Source of the DNA: Fragilariopsis cylindrus CCMP1102
Lineage: Eukaryota; Bacillariophyta; Bacillariophyceae; Bacillariales; Bacillariaceae
Assembly (NCBI GenBank): GCA_900095095.1
Contig: FMBT01000334.1
Location: forward strand, 247,232-311,231
DNA length: 64,000 nucleotides
Direction: 5' to 3'
Below the pieces are notes generated by a model. The model saw only the letters and a program-made list of their open reading frames with translations, ran no database searches and had not been told where the DNA came from. Position numbers and translations under genes: made by a program. Position 1 is the stretch's first letter, and every line of letters starts with the position of its first letter. This document shows positions 23,349 to 33,856 of this stretch, in pieces.

Positions 23349-26300
23349 TTATGTTGATGACATTATCTTTGTCATGATCCCCTTTTTGTCTTTATCTGAC
23401 ACGATTGCGGCATTGTATGCTTCTGGTATTGAAACAATAGGACTGATAGACATTGTACATGCAACCACATTGTGGGGCGAATCTGAGCTGCTTGAAATAC
23501 TACTTCCGTTACTACCTTCCTCTCCATTCCTTTTCGATTTGTATACCTTGACATTGCGTCCAAGCATCTGATGACGAATATTAACTTTATTAAGTTTGTT
23601 ATAACCACTCGCCGCAACAAGTTTTTCTATACCGACCTCAATATTATCATCTTTAGACGTTGCTGCTCGAGCACGACCTGCAGCTTCGGCTGCAGCATGA
23701 TTCTTGTTGGAGTCAGAAGTTGTGTTATTGTTATCTTGATCATTCTTCATCCCACTAGAATTTTGATCTTGGGTAGTAGCCTTTTCTGCAGAATTCTCAA
23801 TCGATTGTTGGTTGTCTTTCTGGAAATCCAGTTGCGATAGCTGCTGAGTAGGGAGGGATAACAATGTTGTAATAGGATTCCCCACGGCATTGTGTGAATC
23901 AATACCAGAAAGTCGACTGTATGATGCATTAGTGTAAATCACGGTAAAAGGTGGACTAGCCTTTATGACCAACTTGGCAGTTTTCGTGAACGATACAGCT
24001 TTATCTAGAGTAGTTGGCTTGCCAGGGCGGAGAAGATGTTCTCCTCCTCGTCCATCATTGCTTGATTCTGACGATTCCATTTCTTGTTCCATTTGGTCTT
24101 CATATTCTCGTCGCATATTCATTCTCTTTCTCTTCTTATCCTGTATTTTCCTCTCTCTGACAGCATTTTTGTCTACGCTATCTTCTTGAGATAAAGACTT
24201 ATTCGATAGACGAAGTTGAGTCTTCATATCTTGATGATGATGATGATGCAGCTGGTCAGAAAGATTTGACGGCCCTAGAAAAGTATTACCAATATCCGGG
24301 GCAGCAGGATTGTTTTCTGAAGGGTTGATAACCCATTTTTTGACATTTGCTTTATTGCTACTTGATATGCCAAGACTCAACACTATTATCTTTCTCTCTA
24401 TTGTTTTCAGCGTTGTGGTGGTGGTTGCTTTCCTCGTTATTATCCATCAATTCTTCACCACTACCACCTTTGCCATTATCGTTTCCACTACCTGAAGAAC
24501 CATTTCCGTTAGATGATGTCCCTCCCTCTAGATCGTTGCCACTACCTGAACTCCCTCCTCGATTTGAATTTGAACCGCTCCCGGTGTTATTTCCGCCACT
24601 ACCAGAACCTGATGTTGACATACCATTGATGTTACTTGCTCCACTACTTCCGTTACCAGTACGAGCCGATGAGGAATATTCTGAGACCATTGCGGTCATC
24701 CCATTATATCGTTGCTGAGGATCTGCATTAGGAATTTCAGGATTCCTTGCCTCTTGTTGCTGTTGGGCTACCTCCATAGCAAAAAGTACTTGTTGTCGTT
24801 GCTGTTGCTGCTGCTGGGCTACCTCCATAGCAGCCTGGTCGTTATCATTATTTTCATTCATATCTACATCCTGATTACCCAGTGGTAACGATTCTTCCAC
24901 CTTTTGTTGGTGGACGTCTTCAGGGCGTTGCTGCTGCTGCTGCTGTTGTTGTATCTGCTCATCTTCCTCATCAATGTTCGATTCCTCTTCTGATGATTGC
25001 TTCGTCATCTGCTTTCGTTTTGAGCGTGTTAAACAATCATCGATGAGTCATCATCCTCCTTCTTCTCCTCATCTACTTGAAGAGGGGCTGCTGCAATTGC
25101 CAACCCACCATTGTTGGCTGCTGCTACTGCTGCTACTACTAATGGTTCTTGTTGTTGGTTGAAGTTCAAAATTTCTGTAGTGAAGCAAGTAGTGGTGGTG
25201 TTGAAAAGATTTTCCTTCTGTACCGTAGAAGGTGCTGGATTAGCACCACTACTTTCCAGAGTGAGTCCATGAGAAGAAAAAAACGGACGGACGGACTGTG
25301 ATAGATGATAAGGAGTTTAAGAATGTGAGAATAATGTTGGGTTTATAAAATTACAAACGGATCATACATACTGTGATTTACTACGTACCTCGAGTAGCTT
25401 CGTATACTCCTGTACTACGCATGGGAATGGCGAAGAAGCAGAAGATGATTCGTTACTATTTGGTGGAAGATTTTGTTCATTCATCATCCCACCGTTGTCG
25501 TCATTATTATTACTGTCGATGTTACTTGTTAGAAAAGTATTACTGTTGTTGCTGTTGGCAATGATGGAATTATTGTTATTGTTTTGAGTTTGAGCAGCAA
25601 GTGAATAAAGTTGTGAAGTTTCTCCCATAAAACCAACTGTACTTAGATCGATACGTGGATCCATTGGATGTTGTATTTTTATACCATTCCACTGCGGCAT
25701 GCATGATGATGATAGTTCCCTAGCAAGCTTGGTAGTAACGCCTGATGATTGTGATAACGATTCATGTGCTATACTACCACTATTGTTATTGCGCTGATCA
25801 TCAACGAAAAAGTTCTTTTCAGATGAACTAAGATCACTTTGACAGAATGATTCTTCTCTCATCGGTATCTCTCCTGCTGATGGTTGATGATGTGATCCGT
25901 TAATATTATCCTGACACCACCGATAGTAGTACTATTACCAGCAGTGCTGTTATTGTTGTTGACCCGTCCAGCAGCAGCAGCAGAGCAGCAGCAGCTGATT
26001 GCTCTTGATCGTTTTCGTCATCATCATAATCGCTGTCATCGCATTCCATATTTAAATTTGTCATTTCTTTCTGAGCTATACTAATAGCTGTCGCATGATT
26101 TGGTGACTGTGACTGTGACGAAGAATCATTTGCATTGGATGAGGAATCTTCAGAAGAAGAACAGTCGGCGTTATAACCTCCACATCTGCCGATCTATTAG
26201 ATCCAGATCTACTACCTTTTCCCTCATCACTCTCAGTACTACTACTACTGGAGGATTCTTGTTCTGCTTATTATCAGTATCTCCTTGTTGCTCTGCTCTT

Positions 26301-26440
26301 CTTATAGAACTACTACTATTTTTTTTAGTTGTTGTTTTCTCGACCTCATTTTCCTTCTTTCCGTTCGTTCCTTCGCGTACATCAGTGACTCTGTTGGTAT
26401 CAGTCGCCACACCTGTCTCGTCGTTCACTTCAGGGGTCAT
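23349..26440 (-). CDS. PAS-domain protein with basic region and low-complexity linkers (putative regulator)
   Basis: The ATG at 26440 opens a Ser/Asn/Asp-rich frame that continues, through one-base breaks, to 23349. A 91-bp intron (25298-25388, GTACGT...CACAG, phase 0) removes a stop-containing segment. The middle is poly-Q and Gly/Ser-rich. Near 24200 a strongly basic stretch, RERKIQDKKRKRMNMRREYE, precedes a PAS domain (VIKASPPFTVIYTNASYSRL, then DSHNAVGNPI). The order basic region then PAS recalls diatom transcription-factor-like PAS proteins, but the basic stretch lacks a clear bZIP N-x7-R and no bHLH is evident. Interruptions near 26175, 25905, 25045 and 24385 are single-base. A nuclear regulatory role is inferred. 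Confidence 0.6.
25298..25388 (-). other. Intron in PAS gene
   Basis: GTACGT donor after CTCGAG and CACAG acceptor, 91 bp, phase 0. Splicing keeps the downstream frame (HGLTLESSGANP) open. Confidence 0.6.
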
Positions 26441-26906
26441 AGTTTGTGTTGTCGTGGTATTTTTGTTACTTTTTCTTATACTAGCTCGTGTCTTTTGTCT
26501 GTCTGTTATCTACTTCTGATTGTTTGTTTTGGTTCGTATTATTATTTGTAAACTTGCTTTTGTCACCTTTCTTTCCTCTGCAATAATAGAAATTGTGCCA
26601 GTCACGTTGATGTACGTGAAATACGTCGTGAGAAACGTGAATCAAAAAAGCATTTTTTAGTGATGATGATAGATTTCCATCAGAAGAATTATGTTTTCTA
26701 AACGCATAAGTAACTTTTGTCGCGAAGAAGGTTACGTCATTCGGTGAAAGGTGATGATTTCGATATTTCTACAAATGAAAATCGCGTACGACCACGTCCA
26801 CGTAATAGTTACTTAATGGTGTTTTTCATACGCAATTAAAAATATAAAGCACAAAAAGCACTGTCAGAAAACGCATTATGAAATTGGCGAACCCTACTTA
26901 CGAACC
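26441..26906. other. Upstream region of PAS gene
   Basis: AT-rich, with no gene seen. It is the presumed promoter of the PAS-domain gene. Confidence 0.45.
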
Positions 26907-27095
26907 TACTTCCTCCGTGTAGCGAATAATTAGCGTGGGATTTCATTGAAAATATTTAATGGATAGAAAATAGTTCTTGAGAGAGAAAAAAAATCGAAAT
27001 ATTAATTTTTTATAATTTTTATATCTCAAAACCGTACTATAGCGTAAATTCCATAATCAAAACTCGTAGTAATTATTCGTTAGACGGAGGAAGTA
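26907..27095. mobile_element. Short MITE sharing CTTCCTCCGT ends
   Basis: The left end (from 26909) reads CTTCCTCCGTGTAGCGAATA, then ATTA. The complement of the right end (back from 27093) reads CTTCCTCCGTCTAACGAATA, then ATTA. A TA lies directly outside both ends (26907-26908 and 27094-27095). The element is 185 bp without any ORF. It shares the terminal 10 bp with the right end of the MITE at 3905-4266, so the same transposase probably mobilises both. Confidence 0.78.
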
Positions 27096-27596
27096 TTCTC
27101 GTTCTATTCACAAAAAAGGTTCGACGGTTCTAGTACAGACGTCTGCTAACTCTGACGTTTGTTCATGTAGTAGCGCGAAAACCTTAAGTAACTGCGTAAC
27201 AGCATTTTTTATGTCCTCCTGTTCGTTAAGTAAAAAATATATTCTTGATCATCAGAATGATGCATTGTATTTTTTGATTCGAGAATTTTCAGTTCTTTCC
27301 AGAATGATGTCATGTATGACTACTTTTTTGTGAACTATTGAGTTCTCTGAAGATGACATCAGATGTTGGAAGTCGCAGCTATCTCCGACGAGCCATTTGC
27401 ATCAAATCACTCATAGAGTAATTACATCTTATAGCAAGCAAAGCATGACCTTACACAACAAGTCTACAGTAGTCAAATATTATTACTGTACCATCGAATC
27501 AAGAAAAGCTAATCCATTAATCATACATTAGTATTAATTTAGTAGTTGAGAAGTGAAGTGAAACTACCGGCGGTATTTAATGAAATAAGGGGAAAA
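27096..27596. other. Intergenic / 5' region
   Basis: No gene is seen. It precedes the acidic unknown gene. Confidence 0.5.
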
Positions 27597-28640
27597 ATGG
27601 TGAAGATGAATTATAATAATAACGGTATGTCAATGGAAGGTGCATATGATGAGGCAATCGAGGTTGCTGCACGAAGAATTCATCTCGCAATTCGTCCTAC
27701 TCAATATGAAACAATATTACTACTAGTATGAATGCTAGTAACAGTAGCAGTAGCCTAAGCGAAAATAATGACAGTACAGCAGGTGGGAAACAAGAAGAAG
27801 AAGCAGATAGTACGAGTAGTGATGATAATGACAGCAGCAAACAGCAAGCCCTTGATGATGCAAATAATAGTATCAACGACGACAGTTACGATAGTAATGA
27901 TGATGATTTGGAGGATGAGGATATCGAAAGTACTATACAATTTCTTCAAGAAAAGATATTAATTTTAAAGAAGGTTGAAGCTAGAAGAAAAAATGAAGAA
28001 GCATATATCGCATGCAATGCACATGAAATCATGAATGGTCGTGAACCATCTCATACTAATCATGTCAAATCTTCTTCGGTTTGGTCAGAGGCGAAAGATC
28101 TTCTTGAGGAATACAAAATTGGGGTAGGAGGGCAAGGTGAAGTGGCAGAGGATGATGAAGGGGAACAACAGAAGAGATCATTATCACCACCACCACACAC
28201 AACGACAAGAACAACCCTCATCGTCGTCGTCAAACAACAACTATAATAGTATCTTATCGTCAGCACAAAACTTCCTCCCCAGGTCATTACAAACTGCAAC
28301 TGATGAACCAAAAAATAAACGTCTCAAGATTGATCTGAGTTTCGTCAAACTTATTTCATCGACGAGGTTCGATGTTGAGGCATCTACAGATCTTGTTGGC
28401 GGAACAACAACAACAACATCAATGCCGCCGCCACTGCCTACCGTTTCTTTACGTACAAGTAGTAATAATCTACAAAGCTACGACACATGCTGTAACATTT
28501 CACCTAATATACGATGTCAACAAGCAAGTGATATGCAATTCGCTACAGATTCTAGACGTTGGATATCACAAGATGCTCTCCAACAGATCTCAATTACAAC
28601 GAATACTGCTATCGCCAAGCATCGTTTTTCCTTGATATAA
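27597..28640 (+). CDS. Acidic low-complexity protein of unknown function
   Basis: Three overlapping frames fit one gene. They are an N-terminal piece, MEGAYDEAIEVAARRIHLAI (start ATG 27597), an acidic S/D/N-rich piece to 28246, and a C-terminal piece to 28640 with NKRLKIDLSFVKLI. The middle has a likely short helix, ESTIQFLQEKILILKKVEAR. Frame changes near 27722 and 28170 look like single-base indels. No known domain is recognised. The charge pattern and a KNKRLK motif are compatible with a nuclear protein. It follows the divergent PAS gene, with about 1.15 kb between starts. Confidence 0.5.
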
Positions 28641-29545
28641 AAGAATAAATCAGTTTAGAAAACTCTCCCATTCATCAATAAAAATGAATAATTGAATAGT
28701 ACAATACAAAATACAATACATCATCATGCTATATTTATTTCGAAAGATATATAATCTTCATTGTAAAGTTAACATACTTTTTAGAATCGATTTCTTCTTT
28801 TTTGCTACATGCATTAGTTACTATCATCGTAGCTAAAAATGAGTAACTATAGATTCTTTTCTAACCTGACCTAGTAGAACCATTTAAAAATAATGTGCAA
28901 CCATTGTTAGATTTCTTAGCAATGGAAATTTTTCTCACTGAAGGGGAGGCATGCACACTATTATAACTTCTAATAAAAGATAGTAAACTTCTCTAGGAGA
29001 TGCCATGATGGTACAAATATCAACAGCTATAACAATATAACAAGCACTTTTCTTTAGTTTCACTATTTACTACTGCTCCTGCTGTTAATTCTTCAGCTCT
29101 GTCTCTTCTGTCCAATTGATTTGTGATCCTAGATTCTAGACTACATTGTTTGTCATCATTGTGTTTAATTCTTGTGGATGAATGTGAGACTACATTGCTG
29201 CTGCTGCTGCTGCTGCTATGCTATATTGGAAGAACAGAGCAATAATTTTTATCCCAAGTTTGTGTGAAGTGAACCGGTAACTAACGTTACTCAACTCCGC
29301 TTGCTCAAAAAAAGATTGATTCGTGTTTGAGCTTCTTGTCACTTGCTTGTTGAAATGATTGATGCGCGCTTTCAGCAAGCGTTTTCATTTTCATTTTCCT
29401 CTAATTTTCACTTTCCCGACACAAAACTGCGGTAATAAGTTAGTACTCAGAAAATAATTCACAGCACAAGCTAAGAATCTTTCAAATATTCATTACAAAA
29501 ATAAACAGTAGAGCTATTGAAGATAGTTGACAAACCGACAAATAG
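28641..29545. other. Intergenic region
   Basis: AT-rich with a short GCT repeat (about 29198-29217). No gene is seen. Its right end is the promoter of the ODC-like gene. Confidence 0.55.
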
Positions 29546-31322
29546 ATGATGTCGGAAGTTGGTGCAGGTATAATTAGTCCCCCATCTCCTCGTCGTGGAA
29601 ATGCTCGTTTGGCAGTTGCAGAAAAATGGAAAGATCGTCGAAAGCTTACAGAAATGAGCAAAATCCGTGAGGAAGGTTCACGACGCCCAATTCTTACCAA
29701 CGGCAAATCGCAGCAAAAACATCCAACAACCCCTCCACTATGTGTGATTCTGCGTCGTTCTTGGAATCAGGCAATTAATGGATTCATCGCACCACCACAA
29801 AAGAAGCCGATGATACAACTACAGCTGCCTGATAGTAATGTAAGGCCACCGTCGTCGTCGTTGAGGCAAGATAATAAACGTGCATCATTTCCCTCTGTCT
29901 TGAGCATACTAAAAGCGAACGCAGTAAAGCTTCAAGTAGAATCAATGGAAAATGACGTCGATAAATTGAGCGTATTGCCATCGAACTATGATTTCGCGAC
30001 CTCCGCTGTGAATCACATGTCTCATTCAAGATCACGAGCGTTCCTCTTAATGGATTGTTCTGCTATCGTTCAGACTCATACTGTATGGCGCAAACGACTC
30101 CCTAAAAAGGGTGTTCAGATGGTATATAGTGCTAGACATAATTGCAATGCAAGGTTACTTCAACTTCTCAATAGATTGGGAGTTGGACTTAGAGTTGCAA
30201 CGAAATACGATTTAACAGCTGCTATGACAAGTAACAGAGGCAATGGTATTATTTGGGACGATCCACACATACTTGTGAAACCAAATTCCTTTTATAGAAA
30301 TTTAGTATTGGATAATACAGAAAATTCAGCACATGCGAGCATTCCAATTACTGTTAACAGTAGTGAGGAAATGGAAAGAATTCACGGTCAGCTATTTAGA
30401 ATTTGCAAACGTAGAAAACAAAACATGCCGAAATTACGATTTATATTGAAATTGAAATTGAACGACAATGAAAGTAAGGATTGGAGAATCAACCTGATGC
30501 AGCTGCATAAGACATCATTGGGGTTATCATACGAGGTCGTTGGAGTTGCATTGGATCTTGCTGATACTGAAGATAATAATATTTTGCTCAATGCATTATC
30601 TGACTTGATTGAGGATTGGGCCCAGCGAGTACCGGATACAACTCTTCAAATTCACCTGACAAACCCAATCAACTCATCTGAAATTGAAAGCAATGTAGAA
30701 GATTGGATAGAGAAACATTATAAATCTTGTAATGGGATTATAATTGATGTTAGTCGTTTGTTGATGGCAAATGCAGCAGCCTTGTGCACTCGCATCATTG
30801 GTGTAAAGAATAATGATGAGCTTAGTCAACAACAACTTTACATTGACGATGGATTTTATGGATCACTATCAAATTATCCAAGCGGAGGCACTCCGTTACC
30901 ATTAAAAGGTCAAAGCCTTGTTAGATCTTTCTCTGCTACCAGTAAGCTACTCTCGGAAGAGGCTCTTGTGAATACGACTGTTTGGGGTCCAACATGTAAG
31001 TATCTTCGAAGAGTAACAAAACTCACTCGGCTTCATTTTTTTAACTTCTACATAATCACGGTAGGTTCTTACAACGTAATCTTTTTGTGCATACATATTC
31101 TCACAATCATCCCGATCTTGCTGTTTATCATTTCTCTAACTTGTAGGTGACGGTCTTGATAAGGTATGCTCCAACATTACCCTCCCAAGACTTTCTCGTG
31201 ATGATTGGCTTGTCTTTCCGGATCTTGGTTTTGTAATGAAGGCACTCATTTCAACGGATTTTCACCCCCGATATTGCATGTTGCATTCTAGGAGGATAAT
31301 CGTCGCACGCTATTCCATTTGA
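29546..31322 (+). CDS. Ornithine/arginine decarboxylase-like protein lacking PLP-binding residues (pseudoenzyme)
   Basis: The fold is that of eukaryotic ODC (alanine-racemase-like barrel plus C-terminal beta domain). The alignable landmarks are RAFLLMDCSAIVQTH, VQMVYSARHNCNARLLQLLN, LGVGLRVATKYDLTAAM, IDDGFYGSLSNYP and WGPTCDGLDKV. The PLP lysine of the AVKCN motif is Arg here (SARHN). The FDCAS Asp is Arg, the glycine-rich GGGFPG loop is missing, EPGR is DVSR, and the C-terminal Tyr of GAYT is absent. The active-site Cys-Asp of GPTCDGLD is retained. It is therefore probably not a decarboxylase; an antizyme-inhibitor-like regulator is one option. The N-terminal ~110 residues are an extension with basic low complexity. 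A single intron, 30996-31146, splits the TGT codon of GPTC. The gene lies 620 bp upstream of a thermospermine synthase gene on the same strand. Confidence 0.78.
30996..31146 (+). other. Intron in ODC-like gene
   Basis: GTAAGT donor and TTGTAG acceptor, 151 bp, phase 1. Splicing creates GPT-CDGLD, a hallmark of the ODC C-terminal domain. Confidence 0.9.
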
Positions 31323-31943
31323 CCCTACTTAAAAGCCTCTGCAACTAACATATTTACTATGAAGAATAAGAAATATAACCACACCATACAACCATTAGGA
31401 ACTAAACAAACTTTTTGGGAGCTATTAAAACATCTGGAGCTAGCTCATGCTCAAATAGCCCATATTGATACTGTGTTATGTATTATAGCTACTAAGTAAA
31501 TAGATGAATATACGGTAGTCTATAATATCATACACTTTATCCCAATTATAGATAGCCTACCGCCTTTTCACACCAATAGATGAAGGGTCCTAACCAAATC
31601 TTTCTTGACTTTTGGCCCAAAGTAACAACCTTATGTCTTATACATTCTTTTACTCTGCACCCCCGTGAAATGCTGAGATTTGGTACTGTTTCCAGTTGAA
31701 AAGCAGAAATCCTAGTTTTTATTTTTATTGGATAATCCAGTACGTCTGTCTGTCTGTCGTCCCCATTCGAAGTCTAAAAAATCCGGGAAAACTGAACTAA
31801 CTATGATTGAATGAGAGAGAACGCCACAAATAAATTCGAAAATTTTGAAGAACAAAAATCATAAAACACACCCAGACAAGTTCTTAACAACACTTGCAAA
31901 GTACTAGTTAAAAATATCGGCGGCAAGAAATATCTAGGCAAAC
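31323..31943. other. Intergenic region upstream of thermospermine synthase
   Basis: It contains a short (GTCT)n repeat near 31745. No gene is seen. Confidence 0.55.
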
Positions 31944-33634
31944 ATGTCACAAGGAATAGATGAGCAACGAGCCAAGGTACGTCGTGAGGATTGATTATCG
32001 AAAGACAAGGCAATGTGAGCCAACGAGAAACAAAGGATTGAAGATAGACGCCACGCCACGCATAGCTGTTTGGTTTTCTTTTTTCATTTCAGTTGCCTCG
32101 CTGTCGATTATGCATCCACCCACTCTCATTTATTTGATTTTTTTCTATCTTTCTAATGAAAAAGGCGGGTTTTGTGTTCCGGGAAGATGTTGCACCTGGT
32201 TTGATCCTTGAAATGAGTTTGAATAAAATATATCACAATACTGAATCTGAATTTCAACAAATTGGTGTCATCGATACATATTTTGGAAAAACATTAGTTA
32301 CGGATGGTAAAACACAAAGTACACAATTTGATGAATTTGCATACCATGAGAGTTTGGTCCATCCAGCTCTACTTAACTTTGCACATTATAATAAACGGGG
32401 AGCAAAAACTGTCTTTATCGGCGGTGGTGGGGAGCTCGCTACTGCTAGAGAGATTTTGCGACATACATCTGTTGAAAGGGTTGTCATGGTTGATTTAGAT
32501 GGTAAGTGAGCCGAACAAATTGAATCGTATCAAAGTAAGGAGGGGGGAGGGAGAGAGAGAGAGAGAAAAAAAAATGCCGTCATGTTTTTAAATATCTTAT
32601 TTTTTCTCTCTCTAACGGTGTTATTTTGCGTAATATATAACTACTCATTGGGATTGTAGAGAAAGTTGTTGACGTTTCCGTTGAATATCTACCCGAATGG
32701 GGTGGAATGGTTGTTAAAAATGATCCCCGACTTGAACTGATCATTGGAGATGCGTACGCTTATATGTTGAATTGTAAGGAAACATTTGATTGTGTTATTA
32801 TGGATATTAGCGACCCAATTGAGGCTGGACCAGGTATTATGCTTTACACGAAGGAACTATACAAACATGTTACAACTATACTTTCACCGAATGGCGTTTT
32901 TGTAACCCAAGCGGGTACAGCTGATAGTGTACCACATGAACATGCAAATGCTGGTGCTCGTAATACGACGTGTTTTGGTCCCATTCATAATACTCTAAAT
33001 GAAGCATTTTCCTGTGTATCATCATATACACAGAACATTCCTAGCTTCGGAGGGTAAGTTATATGTACTATTTTCAGTTTCATGCGGGGTTCTTGTGCTT
33101 TTTTGAAACTAGTATTTCTCAACATTTTCTATCTTTTTAATATATTATAGTGACTGGGGGTTTGTCATGGCCTTCAATCCAATAGATAAAGAAAAATCAG
33201 TGGAAGTCGTTGATGAGTGGAGGTCTATTTCACCAGTGATTCTTGACTCCCTTATTGAGCAATATATTACCGGTGGTGAATCTTCTCTTAAAATGTATGA
33301 CGGGATAACACACACTCGCATGTTCCATCTGACAAAAGGTAAGACTATAATATCTATTCACAGCACCCAATGTCATTGTGCATGCCCGTGCTATTTCTTC
33401 CTGCTGTGTAAATGTGCTCAAGTTCGGTAACGGATTTGTTACAGCTTTATAAGGATATGTTGTAGATAATATTTCTCACCCACTGTTGAACCATGATGTC
33501 TATTGTGCTATTTATTCCTTCCTTTCTGCACACACCCCGCTAACACATAACTGCTGCTGGTAATAGCTCTTCGAAAAAACCTTGGAAAAGATCATCGTAT
33601 TATGACAAAGGATGACCCAATCTTTATGTACTAG
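31944..33634 (+). CDS. ACL5: Thermospermine synthase-type aminopropyltransferase
   Basis: It transfers an aminopropyl group from decarboxylated S-adenosylmethionine to spermidine or a related polyamine. There are five exons: 31944-31976, 32165-32501, 32660-33053, 33151-33338 and 33567-33634. Landmarks are the N-terminal substrate region (STQFDEFAYHESLVHPAL), the glycine-rich nucleotide-binding motif FIGGGGELATAREIL and the acidic VMVDLDEKVVD. The active-site loop is MDISDPIEAGPGIMLYTKEL. DPxExGP followed by LYTK matches plant and diatom ACL5 rather than spermidine synthase, whose loop reads DSSDP. VTQAGTADSVPHEHANAG also fits. Diatom ACL5 has been shown to make thermospermine, and diatoms use long-chain polyamines in silica formation. 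It follows an ODC-like gene and converges on a myosin gene. Confidence 0.88.
31977..32164 (+). other. Intron 1 of thermospermine synthase gene
   Basis: GTACGT donor and AAAAG acceptor, 188 bp, phase 0, after an 11-codon exon. An in-frame ATG at 32156 offers an alternative start if this exon is skipped. Confidence 0.6.
32502..32659 (+). other. Intron 2 of thermospermine synthase gene
   Basis: GTAAGT donor and TTGTAG acceptor, 158 bp, phase 1. It joins VDLD to EKVVD. Confidence 0.9.
33054..33150 (+). other. Intron 3 of thermospermine synthase gene
   Basis: GTAAGT donor and TTATAG acceptor, 97 bp, phase 2. It joins SFGG to DWGFVMA. Confidence 0.9.
33339..33566 (+). other. Intron 4 of thermospermine synthase gene
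   Basis: GTAAGA donor and AATAG acceptor, 228 bp, phase 1. The last exon encodes ALRKNLGKDHRIM and ends at TAG 33632-33634. Confidence 0.75.
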
Positions 33635-33856
33635 TGGGGAATAGAATAGACTGAAGTCAGAACTACTATCAATTATCCTCACACTACATTAGGTCTACAC
33701 GTAGCTAGCTAGACAATTGCGATCATTCGTTTTAATTCTTTATTCTTAAAGTTAATTTACAGTATATGTATATATATATATCAGAAAAGATTTTCTTCGA
33801 TTATCTCCTCTTTTTGACAGACATAAACTTCGGTTCCACGTCTATAATTTATAGGT

